From assembly GCF_003853705.1 (NCBI RefSeq), contig NZ_QTQI01000042.1, forward strand, positions 1 through 51,540: a stretch of 51,540 bases of DNA, given 5' to 3'. Position numbers and translations under genes: made by a program. Of this stretch, positions 32,729-41,596 are shown piece after piece; position 1 is the stretch's first letter, and the number at the start of each line of letters is the position of its first letter. Origin of the DNA: Burkholderia sp. Bp8992 (GTDB lineage: Bacteria > Pseudomonadota > Gammaproteobacteria > Burkholderiales > Burkholderiaceae). The notes under the pieces were generated by a model. That model saw nothing but the letters and a program-made list of their open reading frames with translations, searched no databases and was not told where the DNA came from.

Positions 32729-33511
32729 ATGGATTCAGACATCATGCGTATCGGCCTGCGCATTCGCCGCCTGCGCCGGGAAGCGAAGAAGACGCTGCTG
32801 GAAGTCTCGACCGAGGCGAAGCTGTCGGTCGGGTTCCTGTCGCAGGTCGAGCGGCATCTCACCGGCATCTCGCTGTCTTCGCTCGTCAATGTCGCCAAGG
32901 CGCTCGACGTCCCGCTCGGCGCGCTGATCGACCAGCCGCGCCAGGCGCAGCCCGATTCGCACGAAGGCAGCCGCCAGCCGTATGCGCTCGACGCCACGTC
33001 GCAGTGGTACGAGCGCCTCTCCACCACCTTCGACGGCAGCCAGGTCAACGCGCTCAAGGTGCGGATGATGGAAGGCTACCGCTCGGAATGGGTGTCGCAC
33101 GGCGGCGACGAGTTCGTGTACGTGCTGACCGGCCGCATCTGCTATACGGTCGGCAAGAAGGTGTACCCGCTGGCGCCCGGCGATTCGCTGCACTTCGATG
33201 CGCGCAAGCGGCATCGCGTCGCGAACGTCGGCGACGGGCCGGCCGAGCTGATCGCGGTCGGCACGCTGCCGCTGTTCGACGACAGGTGTGCCGAATTGGT
33301 GTCGGCGACGATGGACATCGGGCAGCCGGTGCCGGGCGAGCCGAGCGTAAAGCGGCGCGCCGCGCCGAGCGCCAAGCGCAGCGATCGCGACGGCGATGCG
33401 GCACGGCCGGCCACGGCCGGTGCCGCAGGCAAGAAGGCGTCGGCGAAGCCGCGCGCGTCCGCCGGCAAACGCCCGGCGGCCGCTACCCCGGCGCGCAGGA
33501 AGAAGTCGTAA
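32729..33511 (+). CDS. XRE-family regulator with cupin domain and Lys/Ala-rich tail
   Basis: 260 aa. AAAGAGA precedes the ATG at 32729. The N-terminal XRE HTH spans about residues 5-68 (TLLEVSTEAKLSVGFLSQVE is the helix-turn-helix). The cupin_2 effector domain spans about 105-185 (GDEFVYVLTGRICYTVGKKV, then LAPGDSLHFDARKRHRV). Residues from about 205 to the end form a strongly basic Ala/Lys/Arg/Pro tail like that of histone-H1-like bacterial proteins. XRE-cupin regulators include PuuR and similar repressors of amine or amino-acid use; here the likely target is the divergent M24 gene or its own promoter. The ligand is unknown. Confidence 0.88.
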   Translation: MDSDIMRIGLRIRRLRREAKKTLLEVSTEAKLSVGFLSQVERHLTGISLSSLVNVAKALDVPLGALIDQPRQAQPDSHEGSRQPYALDATSQWYERLSTTFDGSQVNALKVRMMEGYRSEWVSHGGDEFVYVLTGRICYTVGKKVYPLAPGDSLHFDARKRHRVANVGDGPAELIAVGTLPLFDDRCAELVSATMDIGQPVPGEPSVKRRAAPSAKRSDRDGDAARPATAGAAGKKASAKPRASAGKRPAAATPARRKKS

Positions 33512-33544
33512 CGGCTGCGGGCGCGCGCCGCCCGATCGCCGCCC

Positions 33545-34786
33545 TTATTCGCCGATCTCGAGCGCTTGCGCGACGGCCTGGATCCGTGCGCGATGCACGG
33601 CATCCTTGATCTTCTCGGTATCGTTGCCGACGCCGCGCGCGATCGCACCGGCATCGACGCTGCGCGCGGCCGCGAGCGCGACGCGCAGCCGCTCGGCCTG
33701 CGGATACGGCTGCGCATCGAGCCCGAGCCGCCCGCGCGCATCCGATTCGCACGCCTGCAGCATCTCGGCGAAACGCGCCGGCTTGCGCAGCGCATCGCTG
33801 CGCTCGAACAGCCGCACCAGCGCGGCCGCCCCCATCTCCATCACGCGATGCAGGTTGCCGTGCTCGCGCGCGACCACGAGCGCGAGATCGCGGCATTCGT
33901 TCGGCACGCGCAGCCGCTCGCACAACGGCTTGAGCAGGTCGACGCTGCGGCCTTCGTGGCCGACATGACGCGGCAGCACGTCCGCGGGCGTCGTCGCCTT
34001 GCCGAGATCGTGCGTGAGCGCCGCGAAGCGCACCGGCAGCGAATAGCGCTGCTTCGCCGCATAGTCGACGACCATCATCACGTGGACGCCCGTATCGACT
34101 TCCGGGTGGTAGTCGGCGCGCTGCGGCACGCCCCACAGCGCATCGACCTCGGGCAGGATGCGCGCGAGCGCGCCGCACTCGCGCAGCACCGCGAACATCC
34201 GCGACGGCTTCGCTTCCATCAGCCCGCGCGCGATTTCCTGCCACACGCGCTCGGGTACCAGCGCGTCGACCTCGCCCGCGTCGACCATCCGCCGCATCAG
34301 CGCGAGCGTCTCGTCCGCCACCGTGAAATCCGCGAACCGCGCGGCGAAGCGCGCAATCCGCAGGATCCGCACCGGATCCTCGACGAATGCGTCGCTCACG
34401 TGCCGGAACACGCGGGCGCGCAGGTCGGCCTGCCCGTCGAACGGATCGATCACGGGCCCGACCAGCACGCCCTCCGGGTTCACCTCGCGCGCCATCGCGT
34501 TGATCGTCAGGTCGCGCCGCGCGAGATCCTCGTCGAGCGTCACGTCCGGCGCGTAATGGAACTGGAAGCCGTGATAGCCGGCCGCCGTCTTGCGCTCGGT
34601 GCGCGCCAGCGCGTACTCCTCCTGCGTCTGCGGATGCAGGAACACCGGGAAATCCTTGCCGACCGGCCGGTACCCCTGCGCGGCCATCTGCTCGGGCGTC
34701 GCGCCCACCACCACGTAGTCGCGGTCCTGCACGGGCACGCCGAGCAATTCGTCGCGGATCGCTCCGCCTACTGCGTAAATGTTCAT
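33545..34786 (-). CDS. cca: Multifunctional CCA-adding tRNA nucleotidyltransferase
   Basis: 413 aa class II CCA enzyme of the E. coli type. The nucleotidyltransferase head has GGAIRD (7-12) and the catalytic Asp pair D21/D23 (QDRDYVVVG), followed by RRDLTINAMA. The C-terminal HD domain carries THDLGKATTP. It adds or repairs the 3' CCA end of tRNAs. The ATG overlaps the stop of the upstream GST gene by 4 bases (34783-34786), so they form an operon. Convergent with the XRE-cupin gene. Confidence 0.94.
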   Translation of the reverse strand: MNIYAVGGAIRDELLGVPVQDRDYVVVGATPEQMAAQGYRPVGKDFPVFLHPQTQEEYALARTERKTAAGYHGFQFHYAPDVTLDEDLARRDLTINAMAREVNPEGVLVGPVIDPFDGQADLRARVFRHVSDAFVEDPVRILRIARFAARFADFTVADETLALMRRMVDAGEVDALVPERVWQEIARGLMEAKPSRMFAVLRECGALARILPEVDALWGVPQRADYHPEVDTGVHVMMVVDYAAKQRYSLPVRFAALTHDLGKATTPADVLPRHVGHEGRSVDLLKPLCERLRVPNECRDLALVVAREHGNLHRVMEMGAAALVRLFERSDALRKPARFAEMLQACESDARGRLGLDAQPYPQAERLRVALAAARSVDAGAIARGVGNDTEKIKDAVHRARIQAVAQALEIGE

Positions 34787-35430
34787 GGCGTCGGCTCGTA
34801 TTCGGCGATCACGTTCGTTTCGCGGCGCGCGGCGTCGATCCAGCGCTGCACGGCCGGCAGCGCCGTCACGCGCGCCGCATAGCCGGCCGCGTCCGGCGAC
34901 AGGCCCGGCGCATACGTGTTGAAGCGCATCACGACGGGCGCGTACATCGCATCGGCGATCCCGAATTCGCCGAACAGGAACGGCCCGCCCGACGCTTCGA
35001 GACACGCGCTCCACAGCGCATCGATGCGCGCGACGTCGGCGAGTGAATCGGGCGTCGCCCCGCGCCCCGGCATCGACGCGCGCACGTTCATGCCCATCTG
35101 CGTGCGCAGCGCCGCGAAACCCGAGTGCATCTCGGCCGACACGCAGCGCGCGTGCGCACGTTCGAGCGGATCGGCCGGCCACATCGGAAATTGCGGATAG
35201 CGCTCGGCGAGCGTCTCGGCGATCGCGAGCGAATCCCAGATCGCGATGCCGTGGTCATCGACCAGGCACGGCACCTTGCCGGTCGGCGAGTATTCGCGGA
35301 TGCGCGCGGCCGTGTCGTCGCGGCGCAGCTCGACCACGATCTCGTCGAACGGGATGCCGAAATGCGCGAGCAGCAGCCACGGCCGCATCGACCACGACGA
35401 GTAATTCTTGTCACCAATGACGAGTTTCAT
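34783..35430 (-). CDS. Glutathione S-transferase family protein
   Basis: 215 aa. The N-terminal thioredoxin-like domain opens KLVIGDKNYSSWSMRPWLLL, with the Ser motif typical of this bacterial GST group, and the substrate-side SPTGKVPCLVDD and DSLAIAETLAERYP (GSH gamma-Glu binding). The C-terminal helical domain follows from about residue 90. The specific substrate is unknown. Translation is coupled to cca. Confidence 0.9.
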   Translation of the reverse strand: MKLVIGDKNYSSWSMRPWLLLAHFGIPFDEIVVELRRDDTAARIREYSPTGKVPCLVDDHGIAIWDSLAIAETLAERYPQFPMWPADPLERAHARCVSAEMHSGFAALRTQMGMNVRASMPGRGATPDSLADVARIDALWSACLEASGGPFLFGEFGIADAMYAPVVMRFNTYAPGLSPDAAGYAARVTALPAVQRWIDAARRETNVIAEYEPTP

Positions 35431-35496
35431 GACGGGATTCCGGACAACGCGAAAAGGGAAAACAAAGGGGCCGGACGACGGCGCCGCACGCGGGCG

Positions 35497-36456
35497 CTAG
35501 CGTCGCGAGCGGAACCAGTCGAATCGCGAGCGCTTCGTGGCTTCGCCGAGATACGCGGGCGCGATGCTTTCGAGACTCGCGGGCGAGATCCCGAGTTCCG
35601 GCGCGAGCGGGCCCGACAGCACGTTCGGCACCGACATCGTCGCGAGATTGTCCCGCGTGAGCACGGGCTCGCCGGGCAGGCACTCGAACACGCTCGCCTG
35701 CAGCCGCGCGAGCGCGTCGGGCAGCCGCACGATGCGTGCCTGCCGGCCGACCAGCGTGCCGCAATAGCGCACCAGCTGTTCGAGCGTATAGACGGTCGGG
35801 CCGCCGAGTTCGTAGGTCTTGCCGTGCGCGGCCGTGAGATCGAGCGTGTTGACGAACGCACGGACGACATCGCCGACGAATACCGGCTGGAAGCGCGCAT
35901 CGGGCATCGCGAGCGGCAGCACGGGCACCGTGCGCTGCAGGTTCGCGAACGTGTTGAGGAACGCGTCGCCGGGGCCGAATACGACCGACGGGCGGAAGAC
36001 CGTCAGCGCGAGCGAATCGGTCGCCGCGATCGCATGCAGCGCGGCCTCGCCGTCGCCCTTCGACCGCTGGTACATGCTCGCGCCGCGCGAATCGGCGCCG
36101 AGCGCACTCATGTGCAGCAGGCGCTGCACGCCGACTTCGGTGCAGGCGCTCGCGAGTGCGGCCGGCAGCGCGACGTGCGCGCGCTCGAAGCCCGGTCCGT
36201 ACGGCGTACCGTGGCCGCCGTGCAGCACGCCGACCAGGTTGATCGCCGCGTGCGCGCCGGCGACGAAGCGCGCGAGCGTGCGCGTATCGAGCGCTTCGAG
36301 CTCGACGATCTCGACCGGCAGCATCTGCAGGTGGCGCGCGTGGTCGCGCCGGCGCGTGGCGATCCGGACCTGCTTGCCGGCGTCGATCAGCGCATTGACG
36401 AGCCGGCTGCCGATGAAGCCGGTGCCGCCCAACAGCGCGACGGTCTGGCGATCCAT
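35497..36456 (-). CDS. Complex I NDUFA9-like SDR-family protein
   Basis: 319 aa atypical short-chain dehydrogenase/reductase. The Rossmann motif is GGTGFIG (10-16), and a YxxxK pair is present in SMYQRSK. The INLVGVLHGG segment and the conserved FRPSVVFGPGDAFLN point to the NDUFA9/epimerase-like group. In bacteria this group is usually annotated by resemblance to the complex I accessory subunit; its reaction is not established. It lies between slt and the GST-cca pair on the same strand. Confidence 0.82.
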   Translation of the reverse strand: MDRQTVALLGGTGFIGSRLVNALIDAGKQVRIATRRRDHARHLQMLPVEIVELEALDTRTLARFVAGAHAAINLVGVLHGGHGTPYGPGFERAHVALPAALASACTEVGVQRLLHMSALGADSRGASMYQRSKGDGEAALHAIAATDSLALTVFRPSVVFGPGDAFLNTFANLQRTVPVLPLAMPDARFQPVFVGDVVRAFVNTLDLTAAHGKTYELGGPTVYTLEQLVRYCGTLVGRQARIVRLPDALARLQASVFECLPGEPVLTRDNLATMSVPNVLSGPLAPELGISPASLESIAPAYLGEATKRSRFDWFRSRR

Positions 36457-36513
36457 GTCTTGAGCCTCAAAAGAACACTGCCGCGTCTCGCGCGGCAGTG
36501 TGAAGATTGCGTA

Positions 36514-38466
36514 TCAGGGCGAGATCATGCCTAGACGTTTCTTCAACGACTGCGGCTTGCCCTCGAAGAGCGCCGCATAGTAGACGGTGTTCGACAGCAC
36601 GTTCTTCACGTAGTCGCGCGTCTCGTTGAACGGAATCGTCTCCGCGAAGATCGCGCCTTCGACCGGCTGCGTCAACACCTGGCGCCACTGGCGCGGCCGG
36701 CCCGGGCCCGCGTTGTAGCCGGCGGTGGCGAGCACCGGCGAGCTGTCGAAGTTGTTGTAGATGTCCGCCAGATACCAGGTGCCGAGCTGGATGTTGGTAT
36801 CGATGTCGTGCATCTGCGCCCGCGTGATCGCGCCCATGCCGAGCTTCTTCGCGACCATCTGGGCCGTCGCCGGCATCAGCTGCATCAGGCCGCCCGCGCC
36901 CACCGACGAACGCGCGCTGATGATGAAGCGCGATTCCTGGCGGATCAGCCCGTACGCCCATTCGACGTCGAGGCCCGTCGATTGCGCATAGCGCTCGACG
37001 ATGTTGCGGTACGGCGACGGATAGCGCAGCGTGAAGTCGTGCTCGGCTTTCGTGCGGTCGGCCGTGTTGACCGTGCGGTCGAGCAGCTCGACGCGCTTGC
37101 CGTATTCGGCAGCCGCGAGCAGCTGGCGATCGGTCATCCCGCGCAGCGGCCAGTTCCATTCGCGGTTGCCTTCGAGGCGCAGGTTCAGCCCGTAGAAGCG
37201 CTGAGCGAGCGCGAAGCCCGGAATCTTGCCCATCGCGTCGATCTCGGCGTCGCTCACCTTCGTGCGCGGCGGGATCGACGTGCGCTGCCCGAGCTCTTCG
37301 CCGGCGAGCTGCCCGTAGAAGTTGAACTGGCCGGCGACCTGCTCGAATTCCTGGTTCGCCTGCAGCGTGTCGCCGCTCTGCTTGAGCGCGCGCGCATGCC
37401 AGTAGATCCAGGCCGGATCGTCGCGCAGCGACGGCGGCATCTGCTCGATCGACCAGCGCACCATCGGCCAGTTGCCGGCGAGCAGCGCGGCGCGCGTGCG
37501 CCATTCGTAGCCGGGGTTCGACAGCGGCGCGTTGGTGGATTTCGCGTACCAGACCGACGCGAGCGGCGAACGCTTGATCGCGCCCTGATAGCCGATCGCG
37601 CCCCACGCGATCGCCTGTTCCTGCTTGGTCAGCGACGGCGCGACCGTCGTCAGCATGCCTGCCGCCGCGTCCGGATCGTTGCGCGCCATGCGGCCGAGCG
37701 CGATCAGCGCGAGCTGGTGCGACGTCGCGTCGGCGCCGACGCCGCGCGCGAGGTACAGCGGCGGCGCGCTCGTCGCCTGGTCGAAACCGACCGGGCGCGG
37801 GCCGAGCGCATCGACGATCTTGCCGCCGAGCGTCGTGTAGTTCTGCTCGTACGCGAGGCGTGCCTGCTGCCACACGTCGTCGCTCGTGAACTGCTGGTTG
37901 ACGGTGAGCGCGGTGATCAGGTCGACGCAGGCGTCGCCGTAGTTCTTCGGCTCGACGAGCAGCGCACGCGCCGCATCGGCGACGTTCTCGCCGCGCGCCG
38001 CGCGCGATTCGAGCGCATAGCACTTGACCTGCGTGTCGTCGTCGAGCACGAAGCGCTTGTACTGGTCGTCGAAGTTGCGCCAGTCGTGGCGCGCGCCGAG
38101 CACGAGCAGGTAGTCGTTGCGCAGGCGGTCGGCGATCGCCTGGCCGTCGTAGCGCTGCAGGAACGACTGCACAGGCGCGTCCGGCGCATCGACGCGCGCG
38201 CGGCCCGTCGAATCGAACAGCTGCGGCTTGATCTGGAAATACTCGACGTAGGACGGGACCGGATAGTTCGGGATCATCGACGCGAGCTGCGCTGCTTTCG
38301 CGGCGTCGTTGCGGCGTGCGGCTTCGCGAAGCTGCACGAAGATCTGGTCATCCCCGGCGAGCGTGTCGTCGTTCGGTGCGGCGCACGCGGCCGTACCCGC
38401 GACGAGCGCGACGGCCGAAAGCGTCAGCGCGACCGCGCGATATACTCGAAAAAGGCTGTTCGACAT
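36514..38466 (-). CDS. slt: Soluble lytic murein transglycosylase
   Basis: 650 aa. The start at 38466 gives a signal sequence (MSNSLFRVYRAVALTLSAVA); Cys28 sits near the likely cleavage site but the context TAAC is a poor lipobox, so soluble periplasmic export is favoured. The long helical superhelix domain (about 35-470) precedes the lysozyme-like domain with catalytic Glu511 in LIRQESRF and the family phrase GLMQLMPATA. It cleaves peptidoglycan glycan strands, forming 1,6-anhydro-MurNAc ends. Its ATG is only 8 bases from the divergent fthC ATG. Confidence 0.93.
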   Translation of the reverse strand: MSNSLFRVYRAVALTLSAVALVAGTAACAAPNDDTLAGDDQIFVQLREAARRNDAAKAAQLASMIPNYPVPSYVEYFQIKPQLFDSTGRARVDAPDAPVQSFLQRYDGQAIADRLRNDYLLVLGARHDWRNFDDQYKRFVLDDDTQVKCYALESRAARGENVADAARALLVEPKNYGDACVDLITALTVNQQFTSDDVWQQARLAYEQNYTTLGGKIVDALGPRPVGFDQATSAPPLYLARGVGADATSHQLALIALGRMARNDPDAAAGMLTTVAPSLTKQEQAIAWGAIGYQGAIKRSPLASVWYAKSTNAPLSNPGYEWRTRAALLAGNWPMVRWSIEQMPPSLRDDPAWIYWHARALKQSGDTLQANQEFEQVAGQFNFYGQLAGEELGQRTSIPPRTKVSDAEIDAMGKIPGFALAQRFYGLNLRLEGNREWNWPLRGMTDRQLLAAAEYGKRVELLDRTVNTADRTKAEHDFTLRYPSPYRNIVERYAQSTGLDVEWAYGLIRQESRFIISARSSVGAGGLMQLMPATAQMVAKKLGMGAITRAQMHDIDTNIQLGTWYLADIYNNFDSSPVLATAGYNAGPGRPRQWRQVLTQPVEGAIFAETIPFNETRDYVKNVLSNTVYYAALFEGKPQSLKKRLGMISP

Positions 38467-38474
38467 CGTTTTGA

Positions 38475-39083
38475 ATGGAGCACGAATTGAGCGAAAGCAT
38501 AGCACGCCACCCTGTGCCGAACCCGAAGGTTGCGCTGCGCAAAACGCTGTCCGGCGCGCGTCGCGACGCCGCGTCGCAGCCTGCCGCGAACGCCGCACTC
38601 GATGCGCGGCTGCGCACGCTGCTCGACCGCCTGGCACCGCACACGGTCGGCTTCTACTGGCCGCTGCCCGGCGAATTCGATGCGCGCGATGCGGTGCTCG
38701 CGTGGTGCGCGGCAGGTGCCGGCCGGCGCGCCGCCTTGCCGGTGATCGGCGAGCGTCACACGCCGCTCGCGTTCCATGCGTGGGATGCGCACACGCCGAT
38801 GCGCGAAGGTCATCACCGGATTCCGGAGCCTGCGTCGGGAATCGTCGTCGTGCCCGACCTGTTGCTGATTCCGTGCGTGGGATTCGATCCGCAGCGCTAC
38901 CGGCTCGGCTACGGCGGCGGCTACTACGACCGCACGCTCGCCGCGTGGCCGGATGACACGCTGCCGGTGACGGTCGGCATCGCGTACGAAGCGTGCCGCG
39001 TCGACGCGCTGCCGGCCGAAGCGCATGATCTCGCGCTGCGTTGGATCGTGACCGACGCCGCGCTGTACCCGGCCGCCGGATGA
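38475..39083 (+). CDS. fthC: 5-formyltetrahydrofolate cyclo-ligase
   Basis: 202 aa (YgfA/MTHFS family). The N-terminal ALRKTLSGARRDA is the usual basic opening. The ATP/Mg region includes PDLLLIPCVGFDPQRYRLGY followed by GGGYYDRTLA, the family signature. It converts 5-formyl-THF to 5,10-methenyl-THF using ATP. In many gamma-proteobacteria the 6S RNA gene precedes ygfA; here the 8-base gap to slt leaves no room for it. The promoter must lie inside slt. Confidence 0.92.
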   Translation: MEHELSESIARHPVPNPKVALRKTLSGARRDAASQPAANAALDARLRTLLDRLAPHTVGFYWPLPGEFDARDAVLAWCAAGAGRRAALPVIGERHTPLAFHAWDAHTPMREGHHRIPEPASGIVVVPDLLLIPCVGFDPQRYRLGYGGGYYDRTLAAWPDDTLPVTVGIAYEACRVDALPAEAHDLALRWIVTDAALYPAAG

Positions 39084-39157
39084 CGCGGCGCGCGGCGTCG
39101 CGGTCGTTGCCGCACGCCCGTCAGCGCAGTCTCGCGCGCAACAGTTTTCGCAATCGC

Positions 39158-39670
39158 TTACAGCGACGCCGCCGCGCGGGCGGCCGTGTCGTAGAGGCCC
39201 GATGCGTGGCGCAGGAGTTGCGCCGCGTCGCCGATCTGCTCGTTGGTGAGCCCGCTGTCCTTCAGCGTCTCGATCAGGCAGTGCTCGCGCACCTCGCGAT
39301 ATTTCAGGCACAGGTCGCGGCCCGCGTCGGTCGCGAAGAAGAACGCTTCCTTGCCGCTCTTCTCGCTCTTCACGTAGCCGCGGGCGATCAGTTTTTTCAG
39401 CGCATAGGTCGCGACGTGCGTATCCTCGATATTGAGCACGAAGCAGATGTCGGCGAGCTTCTTCTTGCGTTCGCGATGGCTGACATGATGCAGCAGCGAC
39501 ACCTCGACCGCCGTCATGTCCTTCGCGCCGGCCGCCGACATGCAGCGCACCATCCAGCGATTGAACGCGTTGCCGGCCATGATGAGCCCGTATTCGAGCT
39601 CCGACAGCTCCGCGCTCGAATCGGAAACGAGGTGTTCGGATGACACGATCTTGGTCGGATGACGCTTCAT
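39158..39670 (-). CDS. Winged-helix MarR-like transcriptional regulator
   Basis: 170 aa from the ATG at 39670 (MKRHPTKIVSSEH); a TTG five codons earlier has no better ribosome site. The winged-helix part is MTAVEVSLLHHVSHRERKKK and LADICFVLNIEDTHVATYAL, followed by the wing KLIARGYVKSEKSGKEAFFF. It is divergent from pxpBCA with a palindrome between, so it probably controls 5-oxoprolinase expression. The ligand is unknown; 5-oxoproline would be a natural candidate but that is inference. Confidence 0.8.
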   Translation of the reverse strand: MKRHPTKIVSSEHLVSDSSAELSELEYGLIMAGNAFNRWMVRCMSAAGAKDMTAVEVSLLHHVSHRERKKKLADICFVLNIEDTHVATYALKKLIARGYVKSEKSGKEAFFFATDAGRDLCLKYREVREHCLIETLKDSGLTNEQIGDAAQLLRHASGLYDTAARAAASL

Positions 39671-39761
39671 GGAAAGGCGGCGCAAGCGGGATGTCAGGGT
39701 GTGCCGAGTGTACGCCAGAAGCCCCGGTATACGGGCTAGGCGAAAACGCTTATTGGTAACT

Positions 39762-39796
39762 TATCGATATCTTATTGACAATGTGCGCTAACATTG
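39762..39796. promoter_or_regulatory. Operator-like palindromes in the marR/pxp divergent region
   Basis: Two palindromes: TATCGATA at 39762-39769 and CAATGT-N6-ACATTG at 39779-39796. A consensus-like TTGACA (39775-39780) overlaps the second, so a bound regulator would block pxp transcription. The region is AT-rich compared with its surroundings. A matching -10 is not clear. Confidence 0.5.
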
Positions 39797-39818
39797 CCGT
39801 CCGAACCGTGCCAGCCCG

Positions 39819-40475
39819 ATGACGCAACCCCGCATTTATCCGCTCGGCGATGCCGCCCTCGTCTGCGAGGTGCCGCCGCCCGCCACGCTCGATTGCCAGC
39901 GCCGCGTCTGGGCCGTTGCCGAGGCCGCGCGCGCGTGGCCCGACGTGATCGACGTCGTGCCGGGCATGAACAACCTGACCATCGTGTTCGACGCGCTCGC
40001 GGCGACGGCCGAATCGCTCACGCCCGCGCTGCGCGACGCGTGGGAGACGGCCGACGTCGAGCATGCTGACGGCTGCGAGGTCGAGATCCCGGTCGAATAC
40101 GGCGGTGCCGCCGGCCCCGACCTGGCGGCCGTCGCCGCGCACACGGGCCTGCCGGCCGACGAGGTCGTCGCGCGCCACGCGGCCGGCGAATACGTCGTGT
40201 TCTTCGTCGGCTTCCAGCCGGGCTTCGCATATCTCGGCGGCCTCGACGCGTCGCTGCACACGCCGCGCCGCGCCGCGCCTCGCCTCGAGGTGCCGGCCGG
40301 CTCGGTCGGCATCGGCGGCGCGCAGACGGGCATCTACCCGGCCACATCGCCCGGCGGCTGGCAGCTGATCGGCCGCACGTCGCAGGTGCTGTTCGATCCG
40401 GCGCGGCCGCAGCCGACGCTGCTGCTGCCCGGCGATCGCGTGCGCTTCACCATTGCGGGAGTCGACGCGTCATGA
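39819..40475 (+). CDS. pxpB: 5-oxoprolinase subunit B (PxpB / KipI family)
   Basis: 218 aa. The KipI-type segments are VVPGMNNLTIVFD and GEYVVFFVGFQPGFAYLGGL, followed by RLEVPAGSVGIGGAQTGIYP, all diagnostic. With PxpA and PxpC it forms the prokaryotic ATP-dependent 5-oxoprolinase that returns the damage product 5-oxoproline to glutamate. It is the first gene of pxpBCA; the stop overlaps the pxpC start (ATGA, 40472-40475). Confidence 0.93.
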   Translation: MTQPRIYPLGDAALVCEVPPPATLDCQRRVWAVAEAARAWPDVIDVVPGMNNLTIVFDALAATAESLTPALRDAWETADVEHADGCEVEIPVEYGGAAGPDLAAVAAHTGLPADEVVARHAAGEYVVFFVGFQPGFAYLGGLDASLHTPRRAAPRLEVPAGSVGIGGAQTGIYPATSPGGWQLIGRTSQVLFDPARPQPTLLLPGDRVRFTIAGVDAS

Positions 40476-41539
40476 CCCAGAGCAACGCACCGGGCACCAT
40501 CGAGGTGTTGCGCGCCGGCCCGCTGTCCACCGTGCAGGATCTCGGGCGCCGCGGCAGCCGCCACCTCGGCGTCGCGCAGGGCGGCGCACTCGACGGCCTC
40601 GCGCTCGAGGTCGGCAACCGGCTCGTCGGCAACCGCCCCGACGCGGCGGCCGTCGAAGTCACGATCGGCCCCGCCGCGTTCCGCTTCACGCGCGCGACGC
40701 GCATCGCGATCACCGGCACCGAATTCGGCGCGACGCTCGACGGCCGGCGCGTGTATTCATGGTGGAGCCTGCCGGTCGAGGCCGGGCAGACGCTCGTGCT
40801 GCCGGCCGCGAAACGCGGGATGCGCGGCTATCTGTGCATTGCGGGCGGCATCGACGTGCTGCCAATGCTCGGCTCGCGCAGTACCGATCTCGCGTCGCGC
40901 TTCGGCGGCCTCGGCGGCCGCACGCTGCGCGACGGCGACCGGCTCCCGGTCGGCGTGCCGCCGGCCGGCGCGGGCTGCCTCGCGGCCGATGCGCCCGAGT
41001 TCGGCGTGAAGGCGCCCGCGTGGTGCGCGTTCGTGCGCGTCGACGAGCCGCCGCGCCGTCACCGCCCCGCGCATGCGCCTTGGGCGATGCCCGTGCGCGT
41101 GCTGCCGGGCCCCGACTACGCATCGTTCGCGGCCGATTCGCAGCAGGCGTTCTGGGACGAGGAATGGCTCGTCACCGCGAACAGCAACCGGATGGGCTAT
41201 CGCCTCGCCGGCGCCGAGCTCGCGCGCGAGCGGCCGGTCGAGCTGCTGTCGCACGCGGTGCTGCCCGGTACGATCCAGGTGCCGCCGAACGGCCAGCCGA
41301 TCGTGCTGATGCACGACGCGCAGACCACTGGCGGCTACCCGAAGATCGGCACGGTGATCCGCGCCGATCTGTGGAAACTCGCACAGGCGCGGCTCAACCT
41401 GCCGATCCGCTTCGTGCGCACGACACCCGACGCCGCGCGCGCCGCCCTCTCCGCGGAACGTGCCTATCTGCGGCAGATCGACGTTGCGATCGACATGCGA
41501 GAAGAAGCGCGCCGTCGCGCTCAATCGCGCGCAGCGTGA
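40472..41539 (+). CDS. pxpC: 5-oxoprolinase subunit C (PxpC / KipA, biotin-dependent carboxylase-like)
   Basis: 355 aa. The opening LRAGPLSTVQDLGRRGSRHL with GVAQGGALD is the KipA/urea amidolyase-like signature; RVLPGPDYASFA and ANSNRMGYRLAG are later family blocks. It is the partner of PxpB. The C-terminal tail is Arg/Ala-rich. There is a 57-base gap before pxpA. Confidence 0.93.
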   Translation: MTQSNAPGTIEVLRAGPLSTVQDLGRRGSRHLGVAQGGALDGLALEVGNRLVGNRPDAAAVEVTIGPAAFRFTRATRIAITGTEFGATLDGRRVYSWWSLPVEAGQTLVLPAAKRGMRGYLCIAGGIDVLPMLGSRSTDLASRFGGLGGRTLRDGDRLPVGVPPAGAGCLAADAPEFGVKAPAWCAFVRVDEPPRRHRPAHAPWAMPVRVLPGPDYASFAADSQQAFWDEEWLVTANSNRMGYRLAGAELARERPVELLSHAVLPGTIQVPPNGQPIVLMHDAQTTGGYPKIGTVIRADLWKLAQARLNLPIRFVRTTPDAARAALSAERAYLRQIDVAIDMREEARRRAQSRAA

Positions 41540-41596
41540 CAATGGCGGAAGCAGTAACGAAGGACGTGCCACGCAATCAGTGGACGAGGAAACATC

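Noticed and set aside
38467-38474. 6S RNA gene next to fthC, as in gamma-proteobacteria
   Set aside because: The slt-fthC gap is 8 bases, and the 39084-39157 gap on the other side is too short and unstructured.
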